A program made the position numbers and the translations under genes. From NCBI GenBank assembly GCA_034769895.1, contig CM068367.1:688231548-688295547 (forward strand): a stretch of 64,000 nucleotides of DNA, read 5' to 3'. The stretch's first letter is position 1. Every line of letters starts with the position of its first letter. Origin of the DNA: Magicicada septendecula (taxonomy: Eukaryota; Arthropoda; Insecta; Hemiptera; Cicadidae). The notes beneath the pieces were generated by a model that saw only the letters and a list, made by a program, of their open reading frames with translations, had not been told where the DNA came from and made no database searches. Shown here piece by piece: positions 35,994 through 47,675 of the stretch.

Positions 35994-36384
35994 ACGGGTT
36001 TTTATCAGTGTTCATGCTCTTTGTATTCACTTGCTGTTTCCAATATTTTTTGCGACTTTGTAGTGAGTTGTTGTGCCGCTAAGGAAAAGTGATAATCATA
36101 CAGTATTAGCTTTGTATAGATATTCTTAATTGTTATTCATATACAGACGAATATATTATTTATAAACGTATTAAAAAACGTTACGTGGGCTACGTATGTG
36201 CAGCTCTTCCCGATTCGACGCAGCAGACGTGTTATCAGTTGTTTATGAGTATCTTGAGTGTGCGGTTTGTTTTTGGTTCGTTCGTCTTGTGGGTATATCT
36301 AGGGCCTATAATACTTCACGTGTATGTCATCATACTAATACTATTATTGAAAATCAATTTTTTTGAATTTTATTTGAAGCTGAT

Positions 36385-37697
36385 ATGAAACGAAGTAAAC
36401 TCAGTGGCGCCCAGTTTCGGAAGAGGAGGAAAGAAAGATTAAGAGCTACAACAAGTTCCAAAGAGTTAATGAAGTCTCTTATTCAAGGAAGACCGAACCA
36501 TGAGTGTCAAAATATTACAATTAACAAGGAATCAACTTGCGATCATAAAACGGATGTTGTTAGCAACGAGGCTGTTGATAAATACAATAAAGTTAACGAC
36601 GTGAATACTTCAAACTGTGAAAGTGTCAAAGTACAATTACAAGATTCAGTTGATTCTAGTACCATGGTTGATGTTACATCGTGCAGTCTTGAAATTACAG
36701 GCGATGAAGGACAGGATATTACTAGCGTGTTCTCGGTGCTGCTCTACAAGATATGGGGGTTTGGCCAAGTGAGATATCTCAATCCTTCCGAGATATAATG
36801 GTGAATAGAGGAACATGTCAGTTACAGAACAAGGACAGCCATTTTCCTGAAGATGCAGATTGACGATCCTTAAACAAGTGCAAAATGGCGAAAAGATAAA
36901 TCGCACTTGGATATGTTTTTCTCCAACTAAAAAATCTCTATTTTGTTTTCGTTGCACAAAAAAACTATCAAAAAAGCCAGTTCAATAGTCAATGGTTTTC
37001 GTCGTGGCGAAAGTTAAATCCCCGTATTCAGGATCATGAAAATAGTCCTGCTCATCGTCTGCGTTTTTGGAATGGAAGAAATTGGAACGTTCTTTAAACA
37101 GAGGGGGACTTATTGATGGTGGGGCGTCAGTATAACAAAAATGATGAGAAAGAAGCGCACGATGCCAGGGGAGTATAGAGACGAATCTGCATTAACAAGA
37201 AATGCGACGTTCTCTAATAGAAATTTTGGATAAAATATCAGTTGAAATTTCAAGCCGTTTCTCTAACACAAAAGAGTTAGAAAAACGCTTTGGGTTCCTC
37301 TGTAAATTTGAGGCGTACGTAAATGATGGGAATATAGATTTTAAGGAACAGCTTTCCCAAATCAATATTAAGTGCACAGTGCTTGCAAAATTGTATCCAC
37401 ATGACCTAAACGGTGAATAATTGTTCAGTGACTTGAAAGACGTCGTAGTTTTATTAAAAAGGGCAAAAGTTAACGGAGAACAAAAGTACACCTCAGGGAC
37501 TGCTACAGTACATTTCTTCAATTTGATTAGAAGCCCACAAAACACTAGCAACACCTTTAAAAATGTTTCTTACTTTACCAGTGTCTGTGTCTTCTTGTGA
37601 AAGATCGTTTAGTAAACTTAAATTGATTAAATCGTACCTACGATCAACAATATCTGTTGAAAACGACACTGCTTCGTCTTTAGATTATATGATTTAA
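36385..37697 (+). pseudogene. hAT transposase pseudogene (ZMYM-like group)
   Basis: The start is intact for 137 codons (MKRSKLSGAQFRKRRKERL), the basic beginning typical of ZMYM-type hAT proteins. From about 36755 the homology shifts frame (WPSEISQSFRDIMVNRGTCQ), then runs through stops into a CF-C and DHENSPAH region near 36940-37060. A middle piece is open at 37202-37420 (ILDKISVEISSRFSNTKEL). The end (37563-37697) is the hAT C-terminal dimerisation segment, with VSSCERSFSKLKLIKSYLRS. Much of the RNase H-like core is missing or unrecognisable, so the copy is dead. Confidence 0.8.
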
Positions 37698-38215
37698 TAA
37701 CCGACTTTATTAAATATTAAAAATAAATATTAAGTGTTTATTAATAGAAGACGGAACCATTAACGGAAGTAATGGTAAGTGATTTATTTTATTACTTTTA
37801 ATGTAGTTCTTTGTTTAACTTTGTGTTGCTTTAGGATATTCTTTTGACGATGCGCTTTAGACCTACAAGGAATTTGCATATTTATTATAACACTTTTATG
37901 TTATAAATTTGTTATATTACTACATTTTTTGTAGTCTACATTTATTACTAATAAATGTAAACAAACTGAATACCGGTAGGCCTAATATTAAACTTATAAT
38001 ATGTAATTTCTTAATTTTGACTTAACAAATATTCTTAAAACGTTTTCTGGACGTGCTTTCATATAAAAATCTACACATTTGCATTTATTAAGTACTTTGT
38101 TCACTGGATGGACCTTCATTTTTGCTCTTTTGTCCACTTTTAATTGTGAAGGCGAGGCGGCCGACGATTTTCTTGCCCCGGGCGCCAAAAAGCCTCGCTA
38201 CGCCACTGCGCTACC

Positions 38216-39290
38216 AGCATTTTCAATTTTCCTAATAAGGGTACACAATAGGCGCCTATATGTACACAAAACTATGACTAAGCAGCAAAATTTCACGTTA
38301 GCACTTATCACGATACTGGAGGACGGATATCAGATCGCTTGGTTACTTTCGTCTTCATCCTCACTTTGGTTCTCTTTGGTTGGTTACTTTTCGAGGCTTT
38401 TCCCACGGACATGTTTGATGTTATGAAGATTTCGTGAAAGTTTATGTCATTAATTTGTTAAGTTCTCATCGTCCAAAGGTAGCATACTTCTATAGAAAAT
38501 GTTATCTTATTTTTGGAGGAATAATGGAAAAGATTTCTCTTTGTTTACCATATCTTGCTTACGTCGAGCGATCAAATATGGACATAGTTTACATTCGATT
38601 CCAAACTGCTGGCCATATCTTTTTGCACAAGTCTCATAGACACAGAAATGTACTATCATAGAGTTTCAATCATCTTGCATGGCAACAATTAAGTTACGCA
38701 GTCGAACAGCTGTTCAGTGATTACACACGTTATATCACGGGGCTGTTGAATTTTGATTTAGGTTTAAGGTAGGCCTACCGTACAACAGCGATAAAACGGA
38801 CTCCATTATTGACTCTGCAACGAAATTACTTATTAAAGAAAGTTTAAATTTTCTTTGGAGGTCAAAGATATAAACTTAAAAGTGAGGTGAAGAATTTCAT
38901 AAATTTTTGGAAAGTAGAACTCATAAATTTGACCTGGACAAAATTCTTCAGTGTATATTAAAGAAGCCGAACTTGTTAGTTTAGACATTGATCAATAAAC
39001 GTAATAAGAAATTAAATTCTTTGTTGCAGGAACAATGTATCCTAATAAAAATATCAAAAGAAATTTCAGTTAAGTTCCTCTCATTATAAGGTCTTGAACA
39101 AAGGGTTAAATTTGTCTATAGCAGAAAAAGTATTGCATATTGGATTTTGTTACCTCTGTTGAGCCGTGTACTCGACATTTAGAAGACGACGAAGTCTGTC
39201 ATCCTTTGCAGGGTTAATACGGTTTTGAATAATAAATGCAGACCAGGACGAAATAAATTACGAAGAGCGGAAAGTTTAGCGTGAATTAAG
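38216..39290. other. Intergenic DNA leading into a PLE remnant
   Basis: No supported gene. The right part (from about 38850) may be a diverged PLE 5' region, but I could not establish it. Confidence 0.4.
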
Positions 39291-39294
39291 TGAA

Positions 39295-40920
39295 AAGAAA
39301 GAGCCTACTGCAAAAGAAGGCGAGGTTGTCTTATTAAACAGTTCTGATTATGACAATAAGGTGGAGGACATTTTGAAATCTAACGAATATGAGATTATTG
39401 GAACGAATGCTACAACTCGTATTGAAAGAAAAGAATACCAAATTAAATAAATAACAACTTTATTTAAATTTAAGGAATATTTTACAGACTTAAGAGTCCC
39501 TAACACCTCACTATTCAAAGCCGCCTCATATCTTCGGATTCCTCAAGATACATAAAGACAACGTCCATCTTTGACCTATAGTGAGCTCTCGGTTTGGTCC
39601 GGTGTACTAACTTGCTGACAGAACCAATTTACCAGTACAAGCTATTTTAGAATTAGGCCTATTATGAGTTTTTATAAGTTCGGTTTATTTTCGCTATTAG
39701 GATGTTTCTTATGAACAGTGAGAGGGGCTATCAATGAGATCATCTTTATTACTTGCCTTGGCCAACATATTTATGAACTGATTTGGGAAGAACGTTTTAG
39801 AGAAGTTTAACGTAAAACCTACGTTACGTTACGTTGTCTAACTGTGGTTAGATATGTAGATGACACTTTTATAATTTGACAAAATGGTAAGTAAGGTTTA
39901 GATAAGTTTTTGAGAGAGTTGAATGCTCAAACATTAATATTAACAGATGTTTAATGAAGAAATTTGTGTTAGTGGTGTGCAACTATATTTTTTTATGTAG
40001 TGGTGTGCAACAGTGATCATTCTGCACCTAATATTAAATTCACTACGGAAATTGAAAAGAATAATAAGATGCCGTTCCTAGATATATTGGTCACCAGAAA
40101 TAGGGACACAGTTAAAAACCACTGCTTACCGAAGATCTACCCACGTGGATCAGTATGTTATTGTTAATCCTAATCACCCAGATCTTGTGAGGAGGGGAGT
40201 TATCAAAACGTTGTATCCTCGTGCAGTGGGGTTTGTTCAAATGAGGGTTTGATGCTGGAAAACGTTGAAAACATTTGTTTGGATTTAAGTAAGAATGGTT
40301 ATTATCACCAAAATGTGAAGAAGATTATTTACAGGGTTGCCCGTGGGAAGACTAGTGACGACACAAAGGAACGAAAGACGTGCTGTTATTCCCTACATCC
40401 GATGAATTTTGGAGAAAATAAGGAGGGTTCTAAGGATGTGCAGTGTGCGAACTGCCTTTTGTTCCTGTAATAACTTGCTTTGTGCTGTGTTGCTTGTTCT
40501 ACATAGGCAACTTGCTAAGTAAACCACACCATGTGTTTGTACATTAGATGCTCAGAATGTAATATACCGACTTCCGTGTCAATGTAGGGCATATAGGGCA
40601 CAATATTTCGGAGAAACGGCAGGCCTCTAGGCATTCGCGTGTCTGAGCACATGAAGAACATCCAGTTAGGTAAGATGAACACCTGGAGACTGGCGGAACA
40701 TCTTGGGACAAACAGCATAGAATACAGTGGGATGCCGTGTCCATAGTAGATAAAGAGTTTAAAGTTGGACAACGGAAATTCAAGGAGGCGTATTTCATCA
40801 TGGTTAACGAGAACTCTTTGATTCAAGTAAGCAAGAACATTCCTAAAATTTTGTTTAATAATTTGAGGAATGCGATGAAACCCCTTACGGTGTTAATAGG
40901 TCCAAAATTTCCGTTAAGGT
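39295..40920 (+). pseudogene. Penelope-like element RT/GIY-YIG pseudogene
   Basis: Fragments appear in PLE order, in several frames with many stops: EVVLLNSSDYDNKVEDIL (about 39320-39440), FGFLKIHK (about 39533), RT catalytic RYVDDTFII (YVDD at 39853-39864), IKFTTEIEKNNKMPFLDILV (about 40030-40090), a RRGVIKTLYPRAV segment (about 40190-40230), then a GIY-YIG-like part (YFGET ... VSEHMKNIQLGKMNTWRLAEH, about 40585-40700) and an acidic/aromatic tail (VDKEFKVGQRKFKEAYFI, 40745-40800). PLEs copy RNA into DNA by target priming with the GIY-YIG nuclease making the nick. A 61-bp foldback scrap (39957-40018) lies within the coding region. No HHR was found at its ends. Confidence 0.82.
39957..40018. 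repeat. Mini-foldback of type-1 PLE ends inside PLE coding sequence
   Basis: AAGAAATTTGTGTTAGTGGT (the inverted end module) is followed by TGTAGTGGTGTGCAACAGTG (the forward tail module). Both flank the HHR in the type-1 copies; here the HHR core is absent. Confidence 0.55.
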
Positions 40921-41549
40921 ATCGGGAATTTTCGTCTTACGTAGGAGTGAGTAGTAGCGGAGGGCAGGTAGACGGGGTTACACGAAACAACACAGCTGTC
41001 CAGGCGTTGTTAGTTCTTTCAACAGGGTCTTTCAACCGCCACTCACAGTTAAGAAATGTTACTCACATTTTACTTTATTTTATAGTTATTCTTATATGTT
41101 GTTCTTAATATTTGTAAGACTTACATTGTTGTGGGGTCACGTGAAAAATATTACGATGGAGGCAGTCAGGTTAGAGGGTTTACCCAACCACAGAAATCAC
41201 TATCACTCATCGCTTAGGAGTTTTAAAGAAAGGATACACTATTTATTGATAATTATGAAAACCCATCTCATTTTTTTAGTTTAATTGAGGCAAATTTAAA
41301 TTAGATGACTGTGTGCATAAACAACCTATTTGTATACCGTAATGTCTTTTTCAGTTTTAGCTTCAAACTCACTACTGTAATGTGAGCACATCAAGCAGTG
41401 AAACCATGTAACGTAATAGTCACGTTTAAAGTAAAACACAAGTACAAAAGTTACACTGGTGTAACTGCCAGGCCATGCAAACATTTCCCTTGATATTTTA
41501 ATAATGTGTATAAACCAATGAACTCAAATAAGCCAGATTTCCCCATATA
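40921..41549. other. Intergenic DNA, nothing recognised
   Basis: No supported ORF after the PLE remains. TATT at 41550-41553 is the left target duplication of the following solo LTR. Confidence 0.5.
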
Positions 41550-41553
41550 TATT

Positions 41554-44422
41554 TGTAATGTGATTATTAATTAGAGATTTTTTTTTTAATTTTGAGTATT
41601 GCGAGAAAAGTACACCAGCAATTAGAGCCCGTCAGAAGTGACACATGTTAGCTTTGTTCGAGGGTGGGCGACGAAAGGGAACAAACCTTTCCTTTCCGTT
41701 AAAACGTCGTAAAAACCATTTACGAACAATGAGCAGTACGGCACATGTTGCAACGAACTGGACCATGCGTGGGAACGCATGACTCCACAATTAGAACAAA
41801 GGAAGACTACCCTTACATCTGTCCAGTAACGAGAAAAATACATAGCCAACGGTAAGAGTATTGTTCGAAACCATGTGTGCGACTTCTAGTAAGACAATAG
41901 TTGATGCACAGACAATGGGACAGGCGACTGAGTGACGCTTGTGGAGAGCACAGATGTTATGCCACCCGTAAGTCATCGAAGGAAGGCGTTAGTGTCTCAA
42001 CAATAAGGGAATTCGACACGCTACACCAAAAGTAGTAGATGTGATTTCGGAAACAAGGCCTTAACACTGATTCCAGGAACGGGGCAACGGACGTAAGACA
42101 GCGACTCGTCGAGTCCACGTGGACTGCGTCAAACTCAAGTTGAGAAAGTCAACCAGCCAATGAGGAACGAGAATTCCGAAGGGAACTACTGAAGGGGATG
42201 GTACTGACAGGAGCCGGAGACCAGAGAGCAAATCTCGTGTAAGAACATCCCTCTCCAAACGGCACTGGGTGGAGAATTCGCCATAAATACAGACTGGAGG
42301 CGAGAGGACACAGGGAGGTCCATGAAATAAGCCTATCAGAAATGATTTGGTGGGAAGTAGGAGAGATAATCGGAGTTACAAGAGTGGGAATATCGAAGGA
42401 AATAAAAACTGTATACGCAAGGGGACGCGCTCTCAGTGCATCCAAATTTTTATCTCAGTTTATTTCAATTTTTAGCTCAGTTCATTCCAATTTTTATCTC
42501 AGTTTATTTCAAATTTTATCTCAGTTTATTCGAAATTTTGTATCTCAGTTTTATAAAAATAATAGCTCAGTTTATAAAAACTTAGCGCCGTATTTCAGTT
42601 ATACCGTATTTCAGTAGAGACAATCAAGACTTTGTTCAGACTAAATGTAAGTGCGTAAATCAGACTTAGAACGCCAAAACGGGACGGTAGTGTTCGCGAT
42701 GAAGCGTGAATAACGATCTTTATAAATTATATGTAGTACACTGTCATAAAGGTGATAGCATTTAGCAGTGACATTCTTGAACCATTACATAAAAGTAGTG
42801 ATACTACACTGTTTCGTAATTGAGTCAAGTAATAGCAGTGTGTAAAATTGCCTAATGAACTTGAAAACAATCTAGGCGCCGCAAGAGAGTGAACGTGCAA
42901 GATGAAAAACTATTAGGTGCATAACGGTATCAAACAGTGAACCGCGTCAATAGACTCACGCGAATATGCATAGTCGACAGATTCCAAGTGCAATGCCACA
43001 ACTTATATTGTGGTAATCTCGAAACTCATAGTGACTGTCGCGGAGTGCGGACGGGTGTTCTCGAACGATGTACATATAGAAATCGGAAGTGTCAATCACG
43101 AGTGCTATATGGATTAACATCAACCACCAACGAAGGGACCCGCATGGATACACCATGGGAGCGATACATCACGACGGAACGAGTAACGTACAAAATTAAT
43201 CTCTTAATATAATTATTAATTTACCAAATACCACTGACCTGACACTTAGAACCAAACCACCTGAGAATTTTATAAATATGAGTCAGATAGATACGAATCC
43301 ATAGGTAGGGATCATTGTTATAGAGTATTGTACATGTATTCTCGTTAATATATATATGTTTATTGTAACTATGTATGTGTTTTGATATGTCTGTTGCAGG
43401 AACAGGATTGTAACTATGTATATGTTTAACGTGTATATTGTTAGTATATGAGTATTTCACGTATATGAATGTAATGTGTTTTGACGTAAAACTACTTAAT
43501 ACAAATTATGAGCACACCACATTAGTAGCTAGTAACGTCACTACGCAGGAAAAAGTGCCTATATTTTATTGTTCTTTTAATTATTTTAAATTTGTTCTTT
43601 CAGTTATTTAAATGTGGTATAGAATTTTATTGTCTTTTAGAAGATTTGTAAGTGCTCTTATTATATGATTATGTTATGACATGAATAAGGATGAGATACG
43701 ATTTTAATAAACGTACTTTAGAATGGATTCGTTCGTACTCTATTGATTTGTGTAAGACCTGACTCACAACTTAACTTCTCACTAAACAGGATCTATAATT
43801 CATGATTCAATTTAACATAATTATCAATTACATTACTTACAAAGATACTCAGACTAGAAGCTTAGTTGACAGTTAAAGTCAGAATCAATTTCATGTTTAA
43901 CAAGTTTGATTGTGGATTATAAATTAACTCTAATTTAACTCATGCAACTAGTTAAAGGAATACATTTAATTAACGTTGTATATGGCAGCCCAACGCGTGG
44001 CATAAATAACATTGTATATGACCTTCCAAACTTGGGGTTAGATACACTTTAATCACGACCTAATTAAAAAGATAATTCAATTAATTTATGCAATAAAATT
44101 AATACAATGAAATAACATTGTATATATAAAAGCAATAAAATCAACTCATCATTAACTCTGAATTTATAATTAGATGAAAATAATCTATGCAATAAAATTA
44201 GCATAGATAATTAATGTTGTATATGGCTCCCAAAGAACGAGGGGCACAACAAATTTAATTAGAGTCAAATTTGTTAACATCGTATATGGCGTCCAACTGC
44301 GGGGCTGTATGATCCGTGAGATACGATAAATTTCTTACTGATATCACCTTCATAAACACAAACTAAGTTTATAATTGAATTAATAAATTATGCAATAAAT
44401 TTACATAATTAATAACATCGTA
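41554..44422 (+). mobile_element. Solo LTR of the long-LTR Gypsy lineage
   Basis: 2869 bp bounded by TGTAATG and CATCGTA, like the TGTA ... TGTA ends of element B, and flanked by TATT on both sides (41550-41553, 44423-44426). A CTCAGTTTAT-rich repeat block lies in the middle, where the other LTRs of the lineage have CAGT-rich blocks. Its right part holds four primer-site-like boxes, including TGGCGTCCAACTGCGGGGC (44287-44305). No gag or pol is attached, consistent with LTR-LTR recombination. Confidence 0.7.
42436..42615. repeat. Irregular CTCAGTTTAT repeat block in the solo LTR
   Basis: Seven or eight copies of a 20-30-bp unit, TATCTCAGTTTATTTCAA-like, with decay. The position corresponds to the CAGT-rich blocks in the LTRs of elements A (13680-13800) and B (22930-22990). 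Confidence 0.75.
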
Positions 44423-44522
44423 TATTTAACATGAAAAATAAATACCAGTACATTAATTGTTTTACTGTTATTTTACCAGTACCTAATGATCTACTTTAAG
44501 AGGATAAAATTATGCTGACATC

Positions 44523-45262
44523 ATGAACGTGCTGACCAAAATAATCTTAAGTTCCTCCAAAGCAGACGAGAAGATCCAAGCTAGTTTGTTGAAAAAACAC
44601 ATGGAGAACTTTGAATTTGTGTTTCGTGTTGTTTTACACTTATTAACATTTGAATCTGCTAACATAGTCCCCAAAGTACTCCAAAGACTTGATAAACACC
44701 TTTCTAGAGCAACCGATCTGCTAAAGAATGCACAAAAGTAGCTAACCCCGATCTCAGAAACAATTATGATACCATGATTGAACAGTTACATCTATTGCTC
44801 ATGAGTCGGGATTTTAAAGTGACTACAAAGACAAAAGAACACGCAAGATAATAAAAAAAAATTTTGTTGAATGAGCTGAGAATGAACAACTTATTGATCC
44901 TAACCTCTATTTTAAAACCGTTGTATTTTTATGGTATCTTGGATATCATTATCAGTCAAATAAATTTTATATTTGAGGGTATGACAGATGTAGCCAGAAT
45001 TTTTATAATTTTACAATTTCTTTATTGGAAACTTCTTAAGTGGCTTGCAACATTCCAAATGACTTCATTGCTTATTTGTTGTTCCTCACATTGCAGTGAG
45101 TGAACATTCTCCAAGCTGTTATTGATTAAGAATTATCTGCAAAGCACGATGTCTCAAGAAAGGCTGAGTAGGCTACTAAAACATCAAAAATTTCTTAGTC
45201 ATCTAAAACTTAGTGTCGAAAATGAAATTGGCAGATTAATTAAATATATAATCGTTTTTTAA
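44523..45262 (+). pseudogene. Second hAT transposase pseudogene
   Basis: Opens with 72 codons (MNVLTKIILSSSKADEKIQA ... FVFRVVLHLLTFESANIV ... LQRLDKHLSRATDLL), matching the region of ZMYM1-like hAT proteins before the C-terminus. It goes on in other frames with stops (NNYDTMIEQLHLLLMSRDF about 44760-44820). It ends with a clear hAT dimerisation segment at 45104-45262 (TFSKLLLIKNYLQSTMSQERLSRL). It starts 100 bp after the solo LTR; any upstream part is gone. Confidence 0.75.
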
Positions 45263-45352
45263 TCGCACAATGCAGTAAGATCACAAAAGTTTCAAATGAA
45301 AAAACTAAATTAAAATTTCTTTTATGAATTTGCTAACTGCTATAATTTTTTA

Positions 45353-45399
45353 TTGTTCGACTAAGCTTTTCGTCATTACTGACATCTTCAGGTCTTAAA
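45353..45399 (-). ncRNA. Hammerhead motif, type 2 (left arm)
   Basis: Mirror image of the motif at 45482-45528 with identical sequence; see there. Confidence 0.55.
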
Positions 45400-45481
45400 C
45401 AAAATAATCATAAGTTCCTCCAAAGCAGACGAGAAGATCCAAGCTAGTTTGTTGAAAAAACACATGAAGAACTTTGAATTA

Positions 45482-45528
45482 TTTAAGACCTGAAGATGTC
45501 AGTAATGACGAAAAGCTTAGTCGAACAA
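45482..45528 (+). ncRNA. Hammerhead motif, type 2 (right arm)
   Basis: Stem I AAGAC/GTCGAA (3 good pairs next to the core), core CTGAAGA (45490-45496), one extra T, stem II GTCA/TGAC with loop GTAA, GAAA, short stem III (AAG/CTT), A17. Predicted cleavage is after 45519. The weak stem I makes this less certain than types 1 and 3. Confidence 0.58.
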
Positions 45529-45566
45529 TAAAAAATTATAGCAGTTAGCAAATTCATAAAAGAAAT

Positions 45567-47234
45567 AGTAAGGATGGCTGCTAATTTAAACAATGCGAAG
45601 AATAAATTAAAATTACATGAATTTCATACTACTATTTTTTAAGTTGGTAATGACAATGAGATATTTTTATTATGTCTTGTAAATACTAAAAATCTTCAAA
45701 TTATGTTTTTATATTACTCTATACTATGTAATGTATTTAAATACAAAACTCCTATTTTTGTGAAATAAAATGTTTTATATCAGAATATTTTTCTTTAATT
45801 CCAGTGCCAGTATTAGTCCTATAATAAAATTATTGCAAATTATAAAGGTATGACAGGAAGTTTGGAAGATGATTTTGATTTTTCGATTGTTTAAAAATTT
45901 GAGATAAGTTAATAAAATATGTGATATAAAATTTAATATAAACATTTGCTCTTCATGAATTTAAATTTAATAAAATGTTTACTTTTTTCAACAAAATTAT
46001 AATTGGTCACTAATGACTTGTCTGATTTTCAGTATTTTTTTACATCAATAAAAGACATAAAAGATACTAACTAACAAATCATACTATTAATTGAAACCAA
46101 AGTTATATTTTATTAACTGAGCATACAAGAAAGAACAGTTATTCTGTTTACATTATATGATTTAGTAGTTGTCACAGGTATAAGGAGGGATTAGTTTTCA
46201 AGGGAGAACAATGGTATGAATTAAGTAGCCTAAGGGTAGTAGGAGGGGCTCCAAAGGATTCCTGTGGGGGGTATCCCAGGGAAAAGTGTTATGCCACTGA
46301 AAAGTAAAGCGGGACTCAAAGCTGACCTCATTTCATATACAGGTTTTTCACTCTGTTTCTCAAATTAAACACAAATTTCAGACTGAATTAAAATTGGTTC
46401 CAATATTTGGGATATTAGATTTGTGGTGTGGTCAGTTAAAGTTTTACATGGAAAATTACGCTACTTTGGCACTACATGCTTCTAATATGCAACACAGAAC
46501 CTAAGATTGATGGTACAAATTCAAATCTGATCACCAGTTACCTGCATCCGATGGATGTAGTAGTATCACTTAACTAATAACATTTAATTAAAGTCCTATA
46601 TTAAATCAATCAGTATCCAGTGAAACTGGGATTATCTTAGATTTTATACATTATCTTAGATTTTATACATGTCCTTCTGCCCTGAATAAATGTTTCACTC
46701 ACTGCTAAATAATGTGTAATATTATTTGGAATTTTCTAATAAAATCCTCACTGTAATGTGAGAATTATTGTACAGCAAAACCTCACTAATTCAGGTTAAT
46801 TATTGGAGAGAAAGCAATTCCACATTTGTGAAATGTTGATTTAACCGAACGAATTAATCCAACTGATAAAGATGTTCACACTGCTTATAACTACCAGTTT
46901 CTTTCATAAAAAAAAATGTGGACTCAACCTGTGGAACCTGAAGGATAATATCCTGAGGTAATAATGGGCGCCTGAAGCATATATAGTGCTGATCACACTA
47001 CCTGTCTTGTGTACAACAGTATGGCTCAAACTGGCAGCCTACTTTGCCTGGGACTACTCAGCTACATCAGTGGTACACAGTGGATAGAAGACAAGAACAG
47101 GATAAAAAGTCCTCCAAGCTTTGGAAAATTCTTCAGTTTTCATCCTTCACCTTTTGTGGGCACAAAAAGGAGGAGCTCATTATATAACATATTTTGGGAT
47201 TCTTGGATATTGTTGTCCATGACGTGTCCGTTAA
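45567..47234. other. AT-rich intergenic DNA
   Basis: No supported gene. A 22-bp direct duplication (TTATCTTAGATTTTATACA) lies near 46633-46670, and a pogo-like end is suspected at 46775 but unproven. Confidence 0.5.
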
Positions 47235-47675
47235 TTAAATGAATATAATTAAATCACTACCGACTCAGAACAAAAAGTTTTTTATGGGTAAAAATGTAAA
47301 AGTTTTACCTTACAGTCTTAAACTTCGACAATAACATGGATATTCTACACGTACATACAAAAGGCTGAAAACTAGACACTCTTGAACAATTGGAAATATA
47401 CAAACATATGAAAACACATAAAAATGGCATCCTAAACGAACAGACACAATTCAAATCACACGCATTATTCGAACATATCACGCCCCACACACACAACATT
47501 GATCCTTCAAAAATCAATACCGTCACCAAGAACAAGACGGACAGTGCTCCCAGCGGCAGCCTCTGAAGAAGCTTATTAAAAGCGAAAACTGGTTCAGGCT
47601 ATAATGTAAAACTTTTAAGTTTTTACCCATAAAAGACTTTGTGTTCCGAGTCGGTAGTGTTTTAATTATATTTAT
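47235..47675 (+). mobile_element. 5'-truncated Penelope-like element with 3' hammerhead
   Basis: Inverted ends: 47238-47305 and 47607-47675 both contain ACTACCGACTC and GTAAAA(C/A)TTTTA. Between them, plus strand, is an open stretch matching PLE C-termini (LDTLEQLEIYKHMKTHKNGI, then LNEQTQFKSHALFEHI; about 47371-47480), followed by an HHR 80 bp later. A truncated body with an inverted terminal-repeat piece at the 5' side is a known PLE arrangement. Confidence 0.7.
47559..47599 (+). ncRNA. Hammerhead ribozyme motif, type 3
   Basis: Stem I GCCT/AGGC (perfect), core CTGAAGA (47563-47569), one extra A, stem II GCTT/AAGC, GAAA, stem III AAC/GTT with loop TG, C17. Predicted cleavage is after 47595. 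All canonical core bases are present apart from the inserted A. Confidence 0.75.

Larger units (their letters stand above)
35514..38208 (+). mobile_element. Decayed hAT DNA transposon
   Basis: The ends CAGAGGCGTAGCTAGG and (inverted) CAGTGGCGTAGCGAGG are hAT-type TIRs. CGCTACC lies immediately outside both ends (35507-35513 and 38209-38215), most of the 8-bp duplication expected. Length 2.7 kb with scattered remains of a ZMYM-like hAT transposase on the plus strand. Confidence 0.85.
45315..45566. repeat. Perfect foldback with two hammerhead motifs around a captured hAT segment
   Basis: Arms 45315-45399 and 45482-45566 are 85-bp exact reverse complements. The 82-bp loop is a copy of 44537-44617 in the adjacent hAT pseudogene, with two differences. 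Each arm carries the same HHR motif, pointing outwards. Perfect arms mean recent formation or ongoing conversion. Confidence 0.92.

Noticed and set aside
36835-36875. CTGAAGATG on the plus strand, possible hammerhead
   Set aside because: No following GAAA; it lies within hAT transposase remains.
46775-46863. Pogo/Tigger-like end (CAGCAAAACCTCACTAATTC) and a possible short MITE
   Set aside because: The opposite end matches poorly and no TA duplication is visible on the right.
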